Source: an uncultured Christensenella sp. (GTDB lineage: Bacteria; Bacillota; Clostridia; Christensenellales; UBA3700). From it: DNA of 15,716 nucleotides. Where the stretch lies: positions 1 through 15,716 of the forward strand of contig CAJTKI010000037.1 in NCBI GenBank assembly GCA_910576875.1, written 5' to 3'. This document shows positions 5,174 through 14,397 of the stretch, piece after piece. The notes beneath the pieces were generated by a model. The model worked only from the letters and a program-made list of their open reading frames with translations. It did not search any database and was not told the DNA's origin. How positions within the stretch are numbered: the first letter of the stretch is position 1; each line of letters opens with the position of its first letter. The translations under genes and the position numbers were made by a program.

Positions 5174-6670
5174 TTATTCGTCCCGATCGCAATTATCGCG
5201 CCGCGTCCAAAGCGCGATTCGACGCGCGACGTCGCTCGCCAAAACGCCGTACTCTCCGTACTCTTCCGCGCACGCCCGCGCCGCATGCGCGCACACATAC
5301 GCCGCCGCGCCCGCTGCGCGAAACCAATCCGACTCCCGCGCCGCGATGCCTAAGCATACGCCGCACAGCGTATCCCCGCTGCCGCCCTTGGCAAGCGCGG
5401 GCGTGCCGTCCGTCATCAAAGCCGTGCGCGCGCCGTCCGAGATCACGCTCGAAGCGCCTTTGAGCAACACCGTGCAACCGTATCTGCGCGCAAAATCGCG
5501 AGCAACGCCGATCGGATCGTCCAAGATGCTCGACACGTCCGTGCCGCACAACCGCGCCATCTCCGCCGGATGCGGCGTCAACAGCACGTTGGAACGCGCG
5601 CCTTCCAGCAACACGAGATTGCGCGCCAACACGTTGAGCGCGTCGGCGTCCAGCAAGACGTTGCCGTCGTACTCGTGCAACAGATGTCGCAACCATTGCG
5701 CGTGCTCGTCTCGATCGCCCAGTCCCATACCGATCGCAACCGCGCGGACGCCGCGCAGCGCCTGCGTCGCCGCGCCGCGATCGTAACGAATCGCGCCGTC
5801 CGACTCGGCAAGACCGATCAGCGTGTTTTCCAGCGCGTACGTCTGCATCGCCGCCAACAACGAACTCGGTACCGCAACCGCGCTAAGACCGCATCCCGCG
5901 CGCAACGCTGCGCGCGCGGCGGTCGCCAGCTTGACGGCGCCGACATATTCCCGACTGCCGCCGACGATCAGCGTCTTGCCGTAATCGCCCTTGTGCGAAG
6001 CCGCGCGACGCGGCGCGAACAACGCCGTTACGTCGTCGCGTCCGACGATGCCGATCCGCTCGCCGACGATCTCGATCCCGATCGGCGCGACAACCGATTC
6101 GCCGACGCAATCTTTGCCCTCGCCCAACAGCAACCCGCTCTTGATCGCCTCGATCGCAACCGTTCGATGCGCGCGCACCGCGCACGGAGCGCGCCCGCTG
6201 TCGCCGTTCAGTCCGCTCGGAATATCGACCGAAACGACATACGCGCCGCTCGCGTTGACCGTCTCGATCGCCGCGCGCAAATCGCCGCGCACTTCGCCGC
6301 GGAATCCCGTGCCGAGCAGACAGTCCACGACGATATCCGCCTTGCCGTCCCACTGTTGCAAATCATACACGTCCGCATAGCGGATACGCGCCAATTTCTC
6401 TCGATAATACGCCGCGTCCGCAGACAGCGAACACGCCGCGTACAGATATACCTGCGGACGAAAACCGCGCTCGATCAAAATGCCCGCAAGCGCCAAACCG
6501 TCTCCGCCGTTGTTGCCCTTGCCGCACAAAATCGCGATCCTGCCGCGCCACTCGACCCGATCGAACACGCCCTGCGCCGCGCGGCGCATCAATTCCGTCG
6601 ACGCAACGCCGGCTGCGATCGTCGCGGCGTCGCTGTCGCGCATCGTCGCGGTACTAACGCAATACGTCAT
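5174..6670 (-). CDS. nnr: Bifunctional NAD(P)H-hydrate epimerase / ADP-dependent dehydratase
   Basis: A 498-residue metabolite-repair enzyme. It restores NADH and NADPH that have been damaged by hydration (NADHX, NADPHX). The N-terminal YjeF_N domain (about 1-215) interconverts the R and S hydrates and carries GKGNNGGDG (50-58), VDCLLGTGFRG (115-125) and DIPSGLNGDSG (149-159). The C-terminal ribokinase-like dehydratase domain (about 220-495) carries HKGDYGK (226-232), HPAEM (367-371) and the nucleotide-binding AKGGSGDTL (427-435) with the catalytic Asp. The start at 6670 has GGGAGG 6-7 bases upstream and overlaps the end of recX by 17 bases, suggesting coupled translation. The length is normal for the fused form. 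Neighbouring nnr and mazF are often close in Firmicutes, usually with alr or an antitoxin gene between them. Confidence 0.95.
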   Translation of the reverse strand: MTYCVSTATMRDSDAATIAAGVASTELMRRAAQGVFDRVEWRGRIAILCGKGNNGGDGLALAGILIERGFRPQVYLYAACSLSADAAYYREKLARIRYADVYDLQQWDGKADIVVDCLLGTGFRGEVRGDLRAAIETVNASGAYVVSVDIPSGLNGDSGRAPCAVRAHRTVAIEAIKSGLLLGEGKDCVGESVVAPIGIEIVGERIGIVGRDDVTALFAPRRAASHKGDYGKTLIVGGSREYVGAVKLATAARAALRAGCGLSAVAVPSSLLAAMQTYALENTLIGLAESDGAIRYDRGAATQALRGVRAVAIGMGLGDRDEHAQWLRHLLHEYDGNVLLDADALNVLARNLVLLEGARSNVLLTPHPAEMARLCGTDVSSILDDPIGVARDFARRYGCTVLLKGASSVISDGARTALMTDGTPALAKGGSGDTLCGVCLGIAARESDWFRAAGAAAYVCAHAARACAEEYGEYGVLASDVARRIALWTRRDNCDRDE

Positions 6671-7283
6671 CTTTCGCCTCCCGTTCCAATACGCGGATAC
6701 AATCCCCGATCTCGTCCCAACCGAATCCGCGATACGCGAGATAGCGGGACAACTTGGCGCGGTACTTGGGATCTTGCAAATCCTGCCCGCGCGCATGCTT
6801 GCGCGCCAGTTCGAGCGCGCCCTCGGCAAACGTCATACCCTCCAACGCCTGATCGGCGTCCGCCGCGCGAATGCCCTTTGCCGCCATGTCCGCGCGCAAA
6901 CGCCGTTCGCCCTTGACGCCCGCCGACAGCGCGACGTAACTGCGCGCCCATTCGGCGTCGTTGAGATATCCGTACGACTGCGCCTTGTCGATCACGTACG
7001 AGACGACTTGCGCGCCGTAGCCTTTGGCATACAGTTTATCCCGCATCTGCCGCACGGTCGGCGCGTACTGCGCGATGTATTGGAGCGCATAGCCGAACGC
7101 GCCCTCCTTATCGCTCTCGAATACGATCTCGCGCAACCTGCCTTCTTCGATCTCCATGCCGACGCGCAGACGATTTTGCACCGCCGTGATCTTGGAAATC
7201 GCACAGAAAAATTCGCCGTCCAAATACAGATTGGCACGATCGGGATGCTTGCCCTGCGCGACGAGTTTGGTAATGATCGGCAT
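6654..7283 (-). CDS. recX: Regulatory protein RecX
   Basis: A 209-residue RecX family protein, which binds RecA filaments and tunes RecA activity. It is mostly helical. Visible pieces include an N-terminal beta part (NLYLDGEFFCAISK, about 18-31), the tripled helix repeats with YALQYIAQYAPTVRQMRDKL and YGYLNDAEWARSYV, and the C-terminal KYRAKLSRYLAYRGFGWDEI. The start at 7283 follows AAGGAG, which itself overlaps the stop codon of the upstream radical SAM gene 8 bases away. Larger proteins read further upstream in this frame would run through that gene and are not real. recA is not in the window. Identification rests on pattern and length, and RecX proteins diverge fast. Confidence 0.88.
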   Translation of the reverse strand: MPIITKLVAQGKHPDRANLYLDGEFFCAISKITAVQNRLRVGMEIEEGRLREIVFESDKEGAFGYALQYIAQYAPTVRQMRDKLYAKGYGAQVVSYVIDKAQSYGYLNDAEWARSYVALSAGVKGERRLRADMAAKGIRAADADQALEGMTFAEGALELARKHARGQDLQDPKYRAKLSRYLAYRGFGWDEIGDCIRVLEREAKDDVLR

Positions 7284-7291
7284 ACGGCTCC

Positions 7292-9238
7292 TTATCCGCG
7301 TTTGCGCGGCGGCGCGACGCGGGATTTGTCCGCGCGTTTGTCCGTCCGCCGTCCGCGCGCGCCGTCCGAGGCGCGGGAATCGCTCCGACGCTCGCTCGCT
7401 TGCGCCGACGAGCGGCTTGTGCGATCGCGTTTGGCGGCGATCGCTTCTTCCTTGGTCGGTTTGATCAGACATTCGGGTCCGAAGCCGATCAGATCTTCCC
7501 GCCCTGCCGTCTGCAACGCTTCGCGGACGAGATCGTAATTGGACTTCTTGCGATACTGCATCAACGCGCGTTGCAACCGCTTCTCGTGCGGCGTACGCGC
7601 GACGTACACGGGCTGCATCGTGTCCGGATGTATGCCAGTATAGTACATGCAAGTGGACTTGGTGGACGGCGTCGGATAAAAATCCTGCACCTGCTCGGGC
7701 ATGTATCCGATCGATTTGAGATAACACGCGAGCGCTATCGCATCGTCGAGCGTGCATCCCGGATGCGACGAAATCAGGTAAGGAACGAGATACTGTTTGC
7801 GCCCCAATTGAAGGTTGATCTCGTCGAATTTGGTTTTGAAATCCAAATACATCCGAAACGGCGGTTTGTTCATCGCGCGCAAGACGCGGTCGGACACGTG
7901 TTCGGGCGCGACTTTGAGCTGTCCGCTGACGTGATGTTCGATCAACTCGCGCAAAAACGTGCGATTGCGATCGTACAAAACATAGTCGTAGCGAATGCCC
8001 GAACGCACGAAGACTTTCTTGACGCGCGGCAATTTGCGCAAGCGCCGCAACAATCCCAGATATTCGTCGTGCGAGACACGCAACGCCGGACACTTCTCCC
8101 ACCCGATGCAACTGCGCTCTTTGCACGCGCCTTGCGCGGTCTGCTTGGCGCAGGCGGGATCGCGGAAATTGGCGGTCGGTCCGCCCACGTCGTGAATGTA
8201 TCCCTTGAACTGCGGATCGCGGGTCAACGCCTCGCCTTCCTTGACGATGTTGTCCGCGGAACGCTTCTGGACGATCCTGCCCTGATGGTACGTGATCGCG
8301 CAGTAATTACACGATCCGTAACACCCGCGCACGGACGTCAGCGAAAAGCGGACTTCTTCAATCGCGGGCACGCCGCGCGTATAGCTCGGATGGTACGTCC
8401 GCTCGTACGGCAGATCGTAGACTTCGTCCAACTCCTGCGGCGACATCGGCAGTTGCATCCGATTCTGCACCAAATAGCGATCGCCGTGCTTTTGCAACAG
8501 GATGCGCGACGCAAACGGATCGTTTTCGGCGCTCTGCATCTTAAAAGCCTTGGCATAGGCGGGCTTGTCCGCGCAGACCTGCTCGTACGTCGGACAAAAG
8601 CCGACTTCGCCGCGGTCGATCTGCGCGCGCAACTTGGCGGACAGTGCATCGTATGCGCTCAGATAACACGTGCCGCGCACGTCGCGAATCTTGTCGAGCG
8701 GAATGCCTTTGCGCACCGATTCGGCGATCTGTCGAATCGGCTTTTCGCCCATGCCGTAAATCAGCAGATCCGCGCCGCTCGAAACCAAAATGCTCGGCAA
8801 CACCCGATCCGCCCAATAGTCGTAATGCGCAAACCGTCTCAACGACGCTTCGATCCCGCCGATGACGACGGGCGCGTCGGGATACAGACGTTTGAGTGCG
8901 CGGCAATAGACGTCCACGCATCGGTCGGGGCGTTTGCCCGTGTCGCCGCCTTCGCTGTACACGTCGCGCGTGCGCGGAAGTTTGGCAACCGTATAGTTGT
9001 TGACCATGCTGTCCACGACGCCGCCCGATACGAAAAATCCGATCCGCGGTCGCCCGAACCTGCAATAGTCTTCGTCGCAAGCGGGCTGCGGAATCAGCGC
9101 GACGGTAAAGCCCAAGTGCTCCAACCACCGCGATACGATCGCGTGTCCGAACGACGGATGATCGACGTACGCTTCGCCGATCACATAGACGATATCCACG
9201 GGTCCGTCCGTCTCGGACGCAAAAATAGGTAAAAACAT
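7292..9238 (-). CDS. YgiQ-family (UPF0313) radical SAM protein
   Basis: A 648-residue protein of the YgiQ family, conserved radical S-adenosylmethionine enzymes whose reaction is not established. The cluster-binding motif is at C306, C310 and C313 (RGCYGSCNYCAI). Family landmarks are the start FLPI, GEAYVDHPSFG (21-31), GIEASLRRFAHYDYW (128-142), LLIYGMGE (158-165), and a C-terminal part with APEHVSD and YLVPYLISSHPG. The end is an approximately 50-residue tail rich in Arg, Lys, Ser and Asp, probably disordered. The start at 9238 fits the family N-terminus, but it has no ribosome binding site and lies about 7 bases from the -10 box, so the mRNA is predicted leaderless. It heads a unit with recX, nnr and mazF. 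Confidence 0.93.
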   Translation of the reverse strand: MFLPIFASETDGPVDIVYVIGEAYVDHPSFGHAIVSRWLEHLGFTVALIPQPACDEDYCRFGRPRIGFFVSGGVVDSMVNNYTVAKLPRTRDVYSEGGDTGKRPDRCVDVYCRALKRLYPDAPVVIGGIEASLRRFAHYDYWADRVLPSILVSSGADLLIYGMGEKPIRQIAESVRKGIPLDKIRDVRGTCYLSAYDALSAKLRAQIDRGEVGFCPTYEQVCADKPAYAKAFKMQSAENDPFASRILLQKHGDRYLVQNRMQLPMSPQELDEVYDLPYERTYHPSYTRGVPAIEEVRFSLTSVRGCYGSCNYCAITYHQGRIVQKRSADNIVKEGEALTRDPQFKGYIHDVGGPTANFRDPACAKQTAQGACKERSCIGWEKCPALRVSHDEYLGLLRRLRKLPRVKKVFVRSGIRYDYVLYDRNRTFLRELIEHHVSGQLKVAPEHVSDRVLRAMNKPPFRMYLDFKTKFDEINLQLGRKQYLVPYLISSHPGCTLDDAIALACYLKSIGYMPEQVQDFYPTPSTKSTCMYYTGIHPDTMQPVYVARTPHEKRLQRALMQYRKKSNYDLVREALQTAGREDLIGFGPECLIKPTKEEAIAAKRDRTSRSSAQASERRSDSRASDGARGRRTDKRADKSRVAPPRKRG

Positions 9239-9244
9239 ATCTTT

Positions 9245-9273
9245 ATTATATACGAGCCGCGCCGCGTTGGCAA
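9245..9273 (-). promoter_or_regulatory. Strong sigma-A promoter of the ygiQ-recX-nnr-mazF unit
   Basis: On the minus strand TTGCCA (9273 to 9268, 5 of 6 matches) is followed by exactly 17 bases and a perfect TATAAT (9250 to 9245). Transcription would begin at about 9238-9239, which is the A of the start codon of the radical SAM gene or one base before it. The box lies in the only AT-rich patch of the 142-base gap between purL and that gene. Confidence 0.75.
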
Positions 9274-9303
9274 GGGCGACGCGCCAATCCGAGCGGATTT
9301 GAC

Positions 9304-9346
9304 AAAACAAAAGCCCCGCTGCAATCGTCGGAAAGCAACGGGACTT
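9304..9346 (-). terminator. Intrinsic terminator of the purine operon
   Basis: On the minus strand the 12 bases at 9346-9335 (AAGTCCCGTTGC) pair with those at 9322-9311 (GCAGCGGGGCTT), with two G-T pairs and a 12-base loop. A T-rich tail, TTGTTTTG, follows. It starts 34 bases after the purL stop codon and upstream of the next promoter, so it separates the two units. Confidence 0.88.
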
Positions 9347-9380
9347 GAAAACCTACGCGGCAACGCCGCGATTGGGCAAA

Positions 9381-12300
9381 TTAACGGAAGTACTCCACGC
9401 CGCTGCGGAACAGCTGCATATCGTACGATCCGGGTACGTTGCGGTACAGACCGTCGTCGATGCGCTCGGCATGTCCCATCTTACCCAGCACGCGGCCGTC
9501 CGGCGAAATGATGCCTTCGATCGCGTACATGCTGCCGTTGGGGTTGAACGGCGCCTGCATCGTCGCGTTGCCGAACGGATCGACATACTGCGTCGCCACC
9601 TGTCCCGCGCGGATCAGACGATCCAACTCGTCCGCGGACGATACAAAACGTCCTTCGCCGTGGCTGACCGGCACGCTGTATACTTCGCCCACGCGGCAAG
9701 CGTTGAGCCAAGGCGACTTGTTGGTCGCGACGCGCACCTGCACGATCGTGGAAACGTGGCGGTTGATGTTGTTGAACGTCAGCGTCGGCGCGTCGGACAA
9801 CTGCTCGCGCACGTCGCCGTACGGAACGAGTCCGAGTTTGATCAACGCTTGGAAACCGTTGCAAATTCCGAGCGCGAGACCGTCGCGACCGTACAGCAAT
9901 TCCATGACCTGTTCGGCAACCGCGGGATTGCGGAACGTCGTCGCGATGAATTTGCCGCTGCCGTCCGGCTCGTCGCCGCCCGAGAACCCGCCCGGGAATG
10001 CAAGAATCTGCGACTGTTTGAGCGCCTTGACCAACGCTTGCACGGACGATTCGATATCGGACGCGCAGCGGTTGCGGATCAAGAAGATCTCCGCTTTCGC
10101 GCCCGCCCGCTCGAATGCGCGCGCCGTATCGTATTCGCAGTTGGTGCCCGGGAATACCGGAATCAACACGCGCGGTTGCGCCAACTTGCGCGCCGTCGGT
10201 TGCGGACGAATGCCGCAACAATTCAGATTGCCGACTTCGCCCTGCGCAGGCGCTACGGTCGGGAAAACGTCTTCCAACGTCCGACAGAACGCTTGCGCCG
10301 CCTGCTCCATTTTGAGCGACGCGCCGCACAGGTCGCACGTATACGTGCCGTTGAGCGAAGCTACCTTGCGCGGCGAGAACGCCTGCAAGTCGGACACGTC
10401 GTCCGCCAGCACGACGAAATCGCCGAACGTCGGCGCAAACATCGCCGCATCCAATTCGTCCCAATCGGTGCCCGCCTTTTCGCCCATACAGGATTTGAGC
10501 ACCGCCGCGACGACGCCGCCTTCTTCGACGACGTTGCACGCTTTGACGCCGCCGCCCGCGATCGCCTTGTGCATCGCTTCGTACAGTTGCAAAACGCGCG
10601 CGAAATCGGGCATGCCGTATTCGTCGCGATCGATCGCGATATGATAAACGTCCTTAGCGCCCATGCGTTCGCCGAACACGTTGGACACGATGCCGCTCGC
10701 CTTGCAAACGCCCATCGCAAACGAGATCAAGGTCGGAGGCACGTCGATCTGCTCGAAACTGCCCGACATGCTGTCCTTGCCGCCGATCGCGCCCGCCTGC
10801 AATCCCAGCTGTGCGGTCAATGCGCCCAGCAACGCCGACAGCGGCTGTCCCCAGCGCACCGGATCGTCGCCCAAACGACAGAAAAATTCCTGTAACGAAA
10901 GCCGTACCGTCTCGTGCGGCACGCCGCAGGCGACCAGCTTGGACATGCTCGTCAAGATCGAATACACCGCCCCGACGAACGGCGATCCGCTCATCAGCCA
11001 GGGTGAACAACCGTACGCCGACACCGTCGCCGTATCCGTGTGTCCCTGCACGGGCGGCTTGGCAGCCATCGCGACGGCGGGCGTGAGCTGGTACTTGCCG
11101 CCGAACGGCATCAACACGCTCGCCGCGCCGATCGTACCGTCGAACATCTCGCCCAATCCCTTGGTCGAACAGACGTTGAGTCTGCCCAATTCGTGCAAGA
11201 CCGCTTGCGCGATTTCGCCTTGCTCGAACAAACGCGCCGTCTCCGCGTCGGGCTTGGTCATATAATCGCTGACCGGCTCGACGATTTTTGCCTTGCGGCT
11301 CTGCTTGACGCCGTTGGTATCCAAAAACGCGCGTTGGAGATCGACGATGCAGCGATCCGCGTAGAACATCCGCATTCTGCCGTTGTCCGTCACCTGCGCG
11401 ACAGCGGTCGCATTGAGATTCTCCTGCGCCGCCAGTTCGATAAACGCATCCACGTCGCCCTTGTCCAGCACGACCGCCATACGTTCCTGCGATTCGGAAA
11501 TCGCCAACTCCGTACCGCTCAATCCATCGTACTTTTTGGGCACGCGATCCAGATAAATGTCCAAGCTGTCCGCCAACTCGCCGATCGCGACCGACACGCC
11601 GCCCGCGCCGAAGTCGTTGCACTTGACGATCATCTTGCTTGCCTGCGGATTGCGGAACAAACGCTGAATCTTGCGTTCGGTCGGCGGATTGCCCTTCTGC
11701 ACTTCCGCGCCGCAGACTTCGACCGATTTTTCGGTATGCGCCTTGGACGATCCCGTCGCGCCGCCGCATCCGTCTCTGCCGGTGTCTCCGCCGAGCAGAA
11801 CGATCACGTCACCTTCGACCGGCTTGCGCCGCACGACGTTTTCTTTGGGAGCGCCCGCGATGACGTATCCCGTCTCCAACCGCTTGGCGACATAGTCGGG
11901 ATGATACATCTCCGCGACCAATCCCGTCGACAATCCGATCTGATTGCCGTACGAACTGTATCCCGCCGCCGCGGTCTTCGTGATCACGCGCTGCGGCAAT
12001 TTGCCTTTGAGCGTCTGCGAAACGGGCGTACGCGGATCGGCGCAACCGGTCACGCGCATCGCCTGATAGACGTACGTTCTGCCCGACAGCGGATCGCGGA
12101 TCGCGCCGCCCAAACAAGTCGCCGCGCCGCCGAACGGTTCGATCTCCGTGGGGTGGTTGTGCGTCTCGTTCTTAAACATGATCAGCCACTTCTGCGGCTT
12201 GCCGTCTACGTCCACGTCCACTTCGACGGAACAGGCGTTGATCTCGTCGCTGACGTCGAGATTGTCGAGTTTGCCGAGCTGTTTGAGCTTCTTGACGCCG

Positions 12301-13118
12301 ATCGTCGCGATGTCCATCAGACACGGATATTTGTCGTCGCGGTTCGCGTACAACGTATCGAACAACGACCGATACGTCTGCAACGCCCGCCCGACGTGCG
12401 GATTGTCCGACTCGATCTCGATGTCGGTCAACTCGGTCGCAAACGTCGTATGCCGGCAATGATCCGACCAATACGTGTCGATGACTTTGAGTTCCGTCTC
12501 GCTCGGATCGCGCCGTTGCGAACGGAAATAGTCGCGCACGAACAACAAGTCCTGCACGCTCATCGCAAAGCCTTTCGCCGCGTGATACGCGCCGATCTTC
12601 GCATCGTCCATATCGATGAATCCGTCGATCGTCGGCACCGTCAAATTGAGTTCCGACTCGCGCGCAAGCGTCGCAGGCAACTGCACGCTGCCTTCGCGGC
12701 TCTCGACGGGGTTGATCAAATAACGCTTGATCGCGTTCAACTGCGCATCGTCCACGCCCGCAACCGCATATACGGTCGCGCAACGGATCTCCGGACGCCG
12801 TCCCATCGACAGCAGTTGCACGCACTGCATCGCGCTGTCCGCGCGCTGGTCGTACTGTCCGGGCAGATACTCGACGACAAACGCGCGGTATCCGTCCGCC
12901 TGCGGCATCGCGTCGTAGACTTCGTCCACGGGCGACTCCGAAAAGATCGTCGTGCGCGCTTGGCGCATCGTCTCCGCATCCAGATCTTCGACGTCGTAAC
13001 GAATAAAGACGCGCACGTCCCGCGCCGCGATTCCGAGCACGCCGCGCACGTCGGCAAGCACCTTCTTGGCGGCGACGTCATACCCCGGCTTTTTCTCGAC
13101 AAAGATTCTTTCTACCAT
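9381..13118 (-). CDS. purL: Phosphoribosylformylglycinamidine synthase, single-chain form
   Basis: A 1245-residue cytosolic enzyme for step 4 of purine synthesis: it makes FGAM from FGAR, ATP and glutamine. It is the large fused type, with an N-terminal PurS-like part (about 1-200), two AIRS-type synthase halves, and a C-terminal glutamine amidotransferase. The start VERIFVEKKPGYDV is typical of the clostridial/bifidobacterial clade. Motifs: SDHCRH (218-223), NETHNHPTEIEPFGGA (317-332), GGKDSMSGSF, the amidotransferase nucleophile in GICNGFQ (C1086) and the catalytic pair in SHGEGR (H1153, E1155). All key residues are present. The start at 13118 has AAGGAG that overlaps the purD stop codon; the gap to purD is 10 bases. 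It is the last gene of the operon. Confidence 0.97.
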   Translation of the reverse strand: MVERIFVEKKPGYDVAAKKVLADVRGVLGIAARDVRVFIRYDVEDLDAETMRQARTTIFSESPVDEVYDAMPQADGYRAFVVEYLPGQYDQRADSAMQCVQLLSMGRRPEIRCATVYAVAGVDDAQLNAIKRYLINPVESREGSVQLPATLARESELNLTVPTIDGFIDMDDAKIGAYHAAKGFAMSVQDLLFVRDYFRSQRRDPSETELKVIDTYWSDHCRHTTFATELTDIEIESDNPHVGRALQTYRSLFDTLYANRDDKYPCLMDIATIGVKKLKQLGKLDNLDVSDEINACSVEVDVDVDGKPQKWLIMFKNETHNHPTEIEPFGGAATCLGGAIRDPLSGRTYVYQAMRVTGCADPRTPVSQTLKGKLPQRVITKTAAAGYSSYGNQIGLSTGLVAEMYHPDYVAKRLETGYVIAGAPKENVVRRKPVEGDVIVLLGGDTGRDGCGGATGSSKAHTEKSVEVCGAEVQKGNPPTERKIQRLFRNPQASKMIVKCNDFGAGGVSVAIGELADSLDIYLDRVPKKYDGLSGTELAISESQERMAVVLDKGDVDAFIELAAQENLNATAVAQVTDNGRMRMFYADRCIVDLQRAFLDTNGVKQSRKAKIVEPVSDYMTKPDAETARLFEQGEIAQAVLHELGRLNVCSTKGLGEMFDGTIGAASVLMPFGGKYQLTPAVAMAAKPPVQGHTDTATVSAYGCSPWLMSGSPFVGAVYSILTSMSKLVACGVPHETVRLSLQEFFCRLGDDPVRWGQPLSALLGALTAQLGLQAGAIGGKDSMSGSFEQIDVPPTLISFAMGVCKASGIVSNVFGERMGAKDVYHIAIDRDEYGMPDFARVLQLYEAMHKAIAGGGVKACNVVEEGGVVAAVLKSCMGEKAGTDWDELDAAMFAPTFGDFVVLADDVSDLQAFSPRKVASLNGTYTCDLCGASLKMEQAAQAFCRTLEDVFPTVAPAQGEVGNLNCCGIRPQPTARKLAQPRVLIPVFPGTNCEYDTARAFERAGAKAEIFLIRNRCASDIESSVQALVKALKQSQILAFPGGFSGGDEPDGSGKFIATTFRNPAVAEQVMELLYGRDGLALGICNGFQALIKLGLVPYGDVREQLSDAPTLTFNNINRHVSTIVQVRVATNKSPWLNACRVGEVYSVPVSHGEGRFVSSADELDRLIRAGQVATQYVDPFGNATMQAPFNPNGSMYAIEGIISPDGRVLGKMGHAERIDDGLYRNVPGSYDMQLFRSGVEYFR

Positions 13119-13128
13119 GACAAACTCC

Positions 13129-14385
13129 TTAGCGTTTGATGCCGATGTCGGAACGGTAGAACATACCGTCGAACCGGACGTTTTGCACATTGCGGTACGC
13201 TTTGTCGCGCGCCGCGTCGATGTCTTTTCCGCGCGCGGTCACGCCGATCACGCGGCCGCCGGACGTTACCAGCTTGCCGTCTTGCATCGCCGTCCCCGCA
13301 TGGAACAACATAATATCCGCATCCGTCTGCCCGATCTCGATCGGCACGCCCTTGCGGTAACTCTGCGGATATCCGCCGCTGGCAAGGATCACGCATACGC
13401 ATGCGTCGTCGCTCCAACGGATCGGACAACGATCCAGCGTCCCGTCGATCACGGCTTGGAAAATATCGTACAGATCGCTCTCCAACAGCGGCAATACGAC
13501 CTGCGTCTCCGGATCGCCGAACCGCGCGTTGTATTCCAACACGCGCACGCCCTTGTCCGTCAACATCAAGCCGAAGTACAGCACGCCGCGGAATTCGCGT
13601 CCTTCGCTGCGCATCGCTTCGACGGTCGGCACGATGATCGTGTCGTAGACCTGCGCCGCCAACTGCGGCGTATAGATCTTGGACGGCGCAAACGTGCCCA
13701 TGCCGCCCGTATTGAGTCCTTGATCGTTGTCGAACGCGCGTTTGTGATCTTGCGACGCTACCATCGGCACGACGGTTTTGCCGTCCGTAAAACACAGGAC
13801 GGACACTTCGGGACCGACCATAAATTCTTCGACGATGACCTTATTGCCCGCGGACGCGAACTTTTTGTCCACCATCATATCGCGCGCCGCCTGCAAGCCT
13901 TCTTCGCGCGTTTGGCAGATCACGACGCCTTTGCCCAGCGCCAAACCGTCCGCCTTGACGACGAGCGGATACTCCGCCGTCTCCAAATACGCGCACAACG
14001 ACGCATAGTCGCCGAACTCGCGATAATCCGCGGTCGGGATCCCGTACTTGCGCATCAGCGCTTTGCTGAACGCCTTGGACGCTTCGATGATCGCCGCCGC
14101 CGCGCGCGGTCCGAACGCGCGGTAACCGCGCTCCTGCAACAGATCGACCAACCCCGCCGCAAGCGGATCGTCGGGCGCGACGACGGTCAGATCGATGTCC
14201 GGATGATCCGCAACGAACGCCAGAATGCGATCGAAGTCCATTGCGCCGATCGGATGACATTCCGCGATCTGCGCGATGCCGGCATTGCCGGGCAGACAAT
14301 ATATTTTATCTACTTTGGGGCTTTTGGCAAGCGTATGACAAATCGCATGTTCTCTGCCGCCGCCGCCGATGACGAGTACGCTCAT
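13129..14385 (-). CDS. purD: Phosphoribosylamine--glycine ligase (GAR synthetase)
   Basis: A 418-residue cytosolic enzyme for step 2 of purine synthesis: it joins phosphoribosylamine and glycine, using ATP, to give GAR. It is an ATP-grasp enzyme of the usual length. The N-terminal fold starts MSVLVIGGGGREHAI (1-15) with CLPGNAG near residue 30. The ATP-grasp part carries KADGLALGKGV (144-154), VEEFMVGPEVSV (185-196) and LNTGGMGTFAPS (224-235), and the metal-binding region has YNARFGDPE. The ATG at 14385 has GGAGG 5 bases upstream, and purH stops 12 bases before it, so the two share an mRNA. No purN or purM lies between purH, purD and purL here. Confidence 0.97.
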   Translation of the reverse strand: MSVLVIGGGGREHAICHTLAKSPKVDKIYCLPGNAGIAQIAECHPIGAMDFDRILAFVADHPDIDLTVVAPDDPLAAGLVDLLQERGYRAFGPRAAAAIIEASKAFSKALMRKYGIPTADYREFGDYASLCAYLETAEYPLVVKADGLALGKGVVICQTREEGLQAARDMMVDKKFASAGNKVIVEEFMVGPEVSVLCFTDGKTVVPMVASQDHKRAFDNDQGLNTGGMGTFAPSKIYTPQLAAQVYDTIIVPTVEAMRSEGREFRGVLYFGLMLTDKGVRVLEYNARFGDPETQVVLPLLESDLYDIFQAVIDGTLDRCPIRWSDDACVCVILASGGYPQSYRKGVPIEIGQTDADIMLFHAGTAMQDGKLVTSGGRVIGVTARGKDIDAARDKAYRNVQNVRFDGMFYRSDIGIKR

Positions 14386-14397
14386 GATAGCCTCCGA

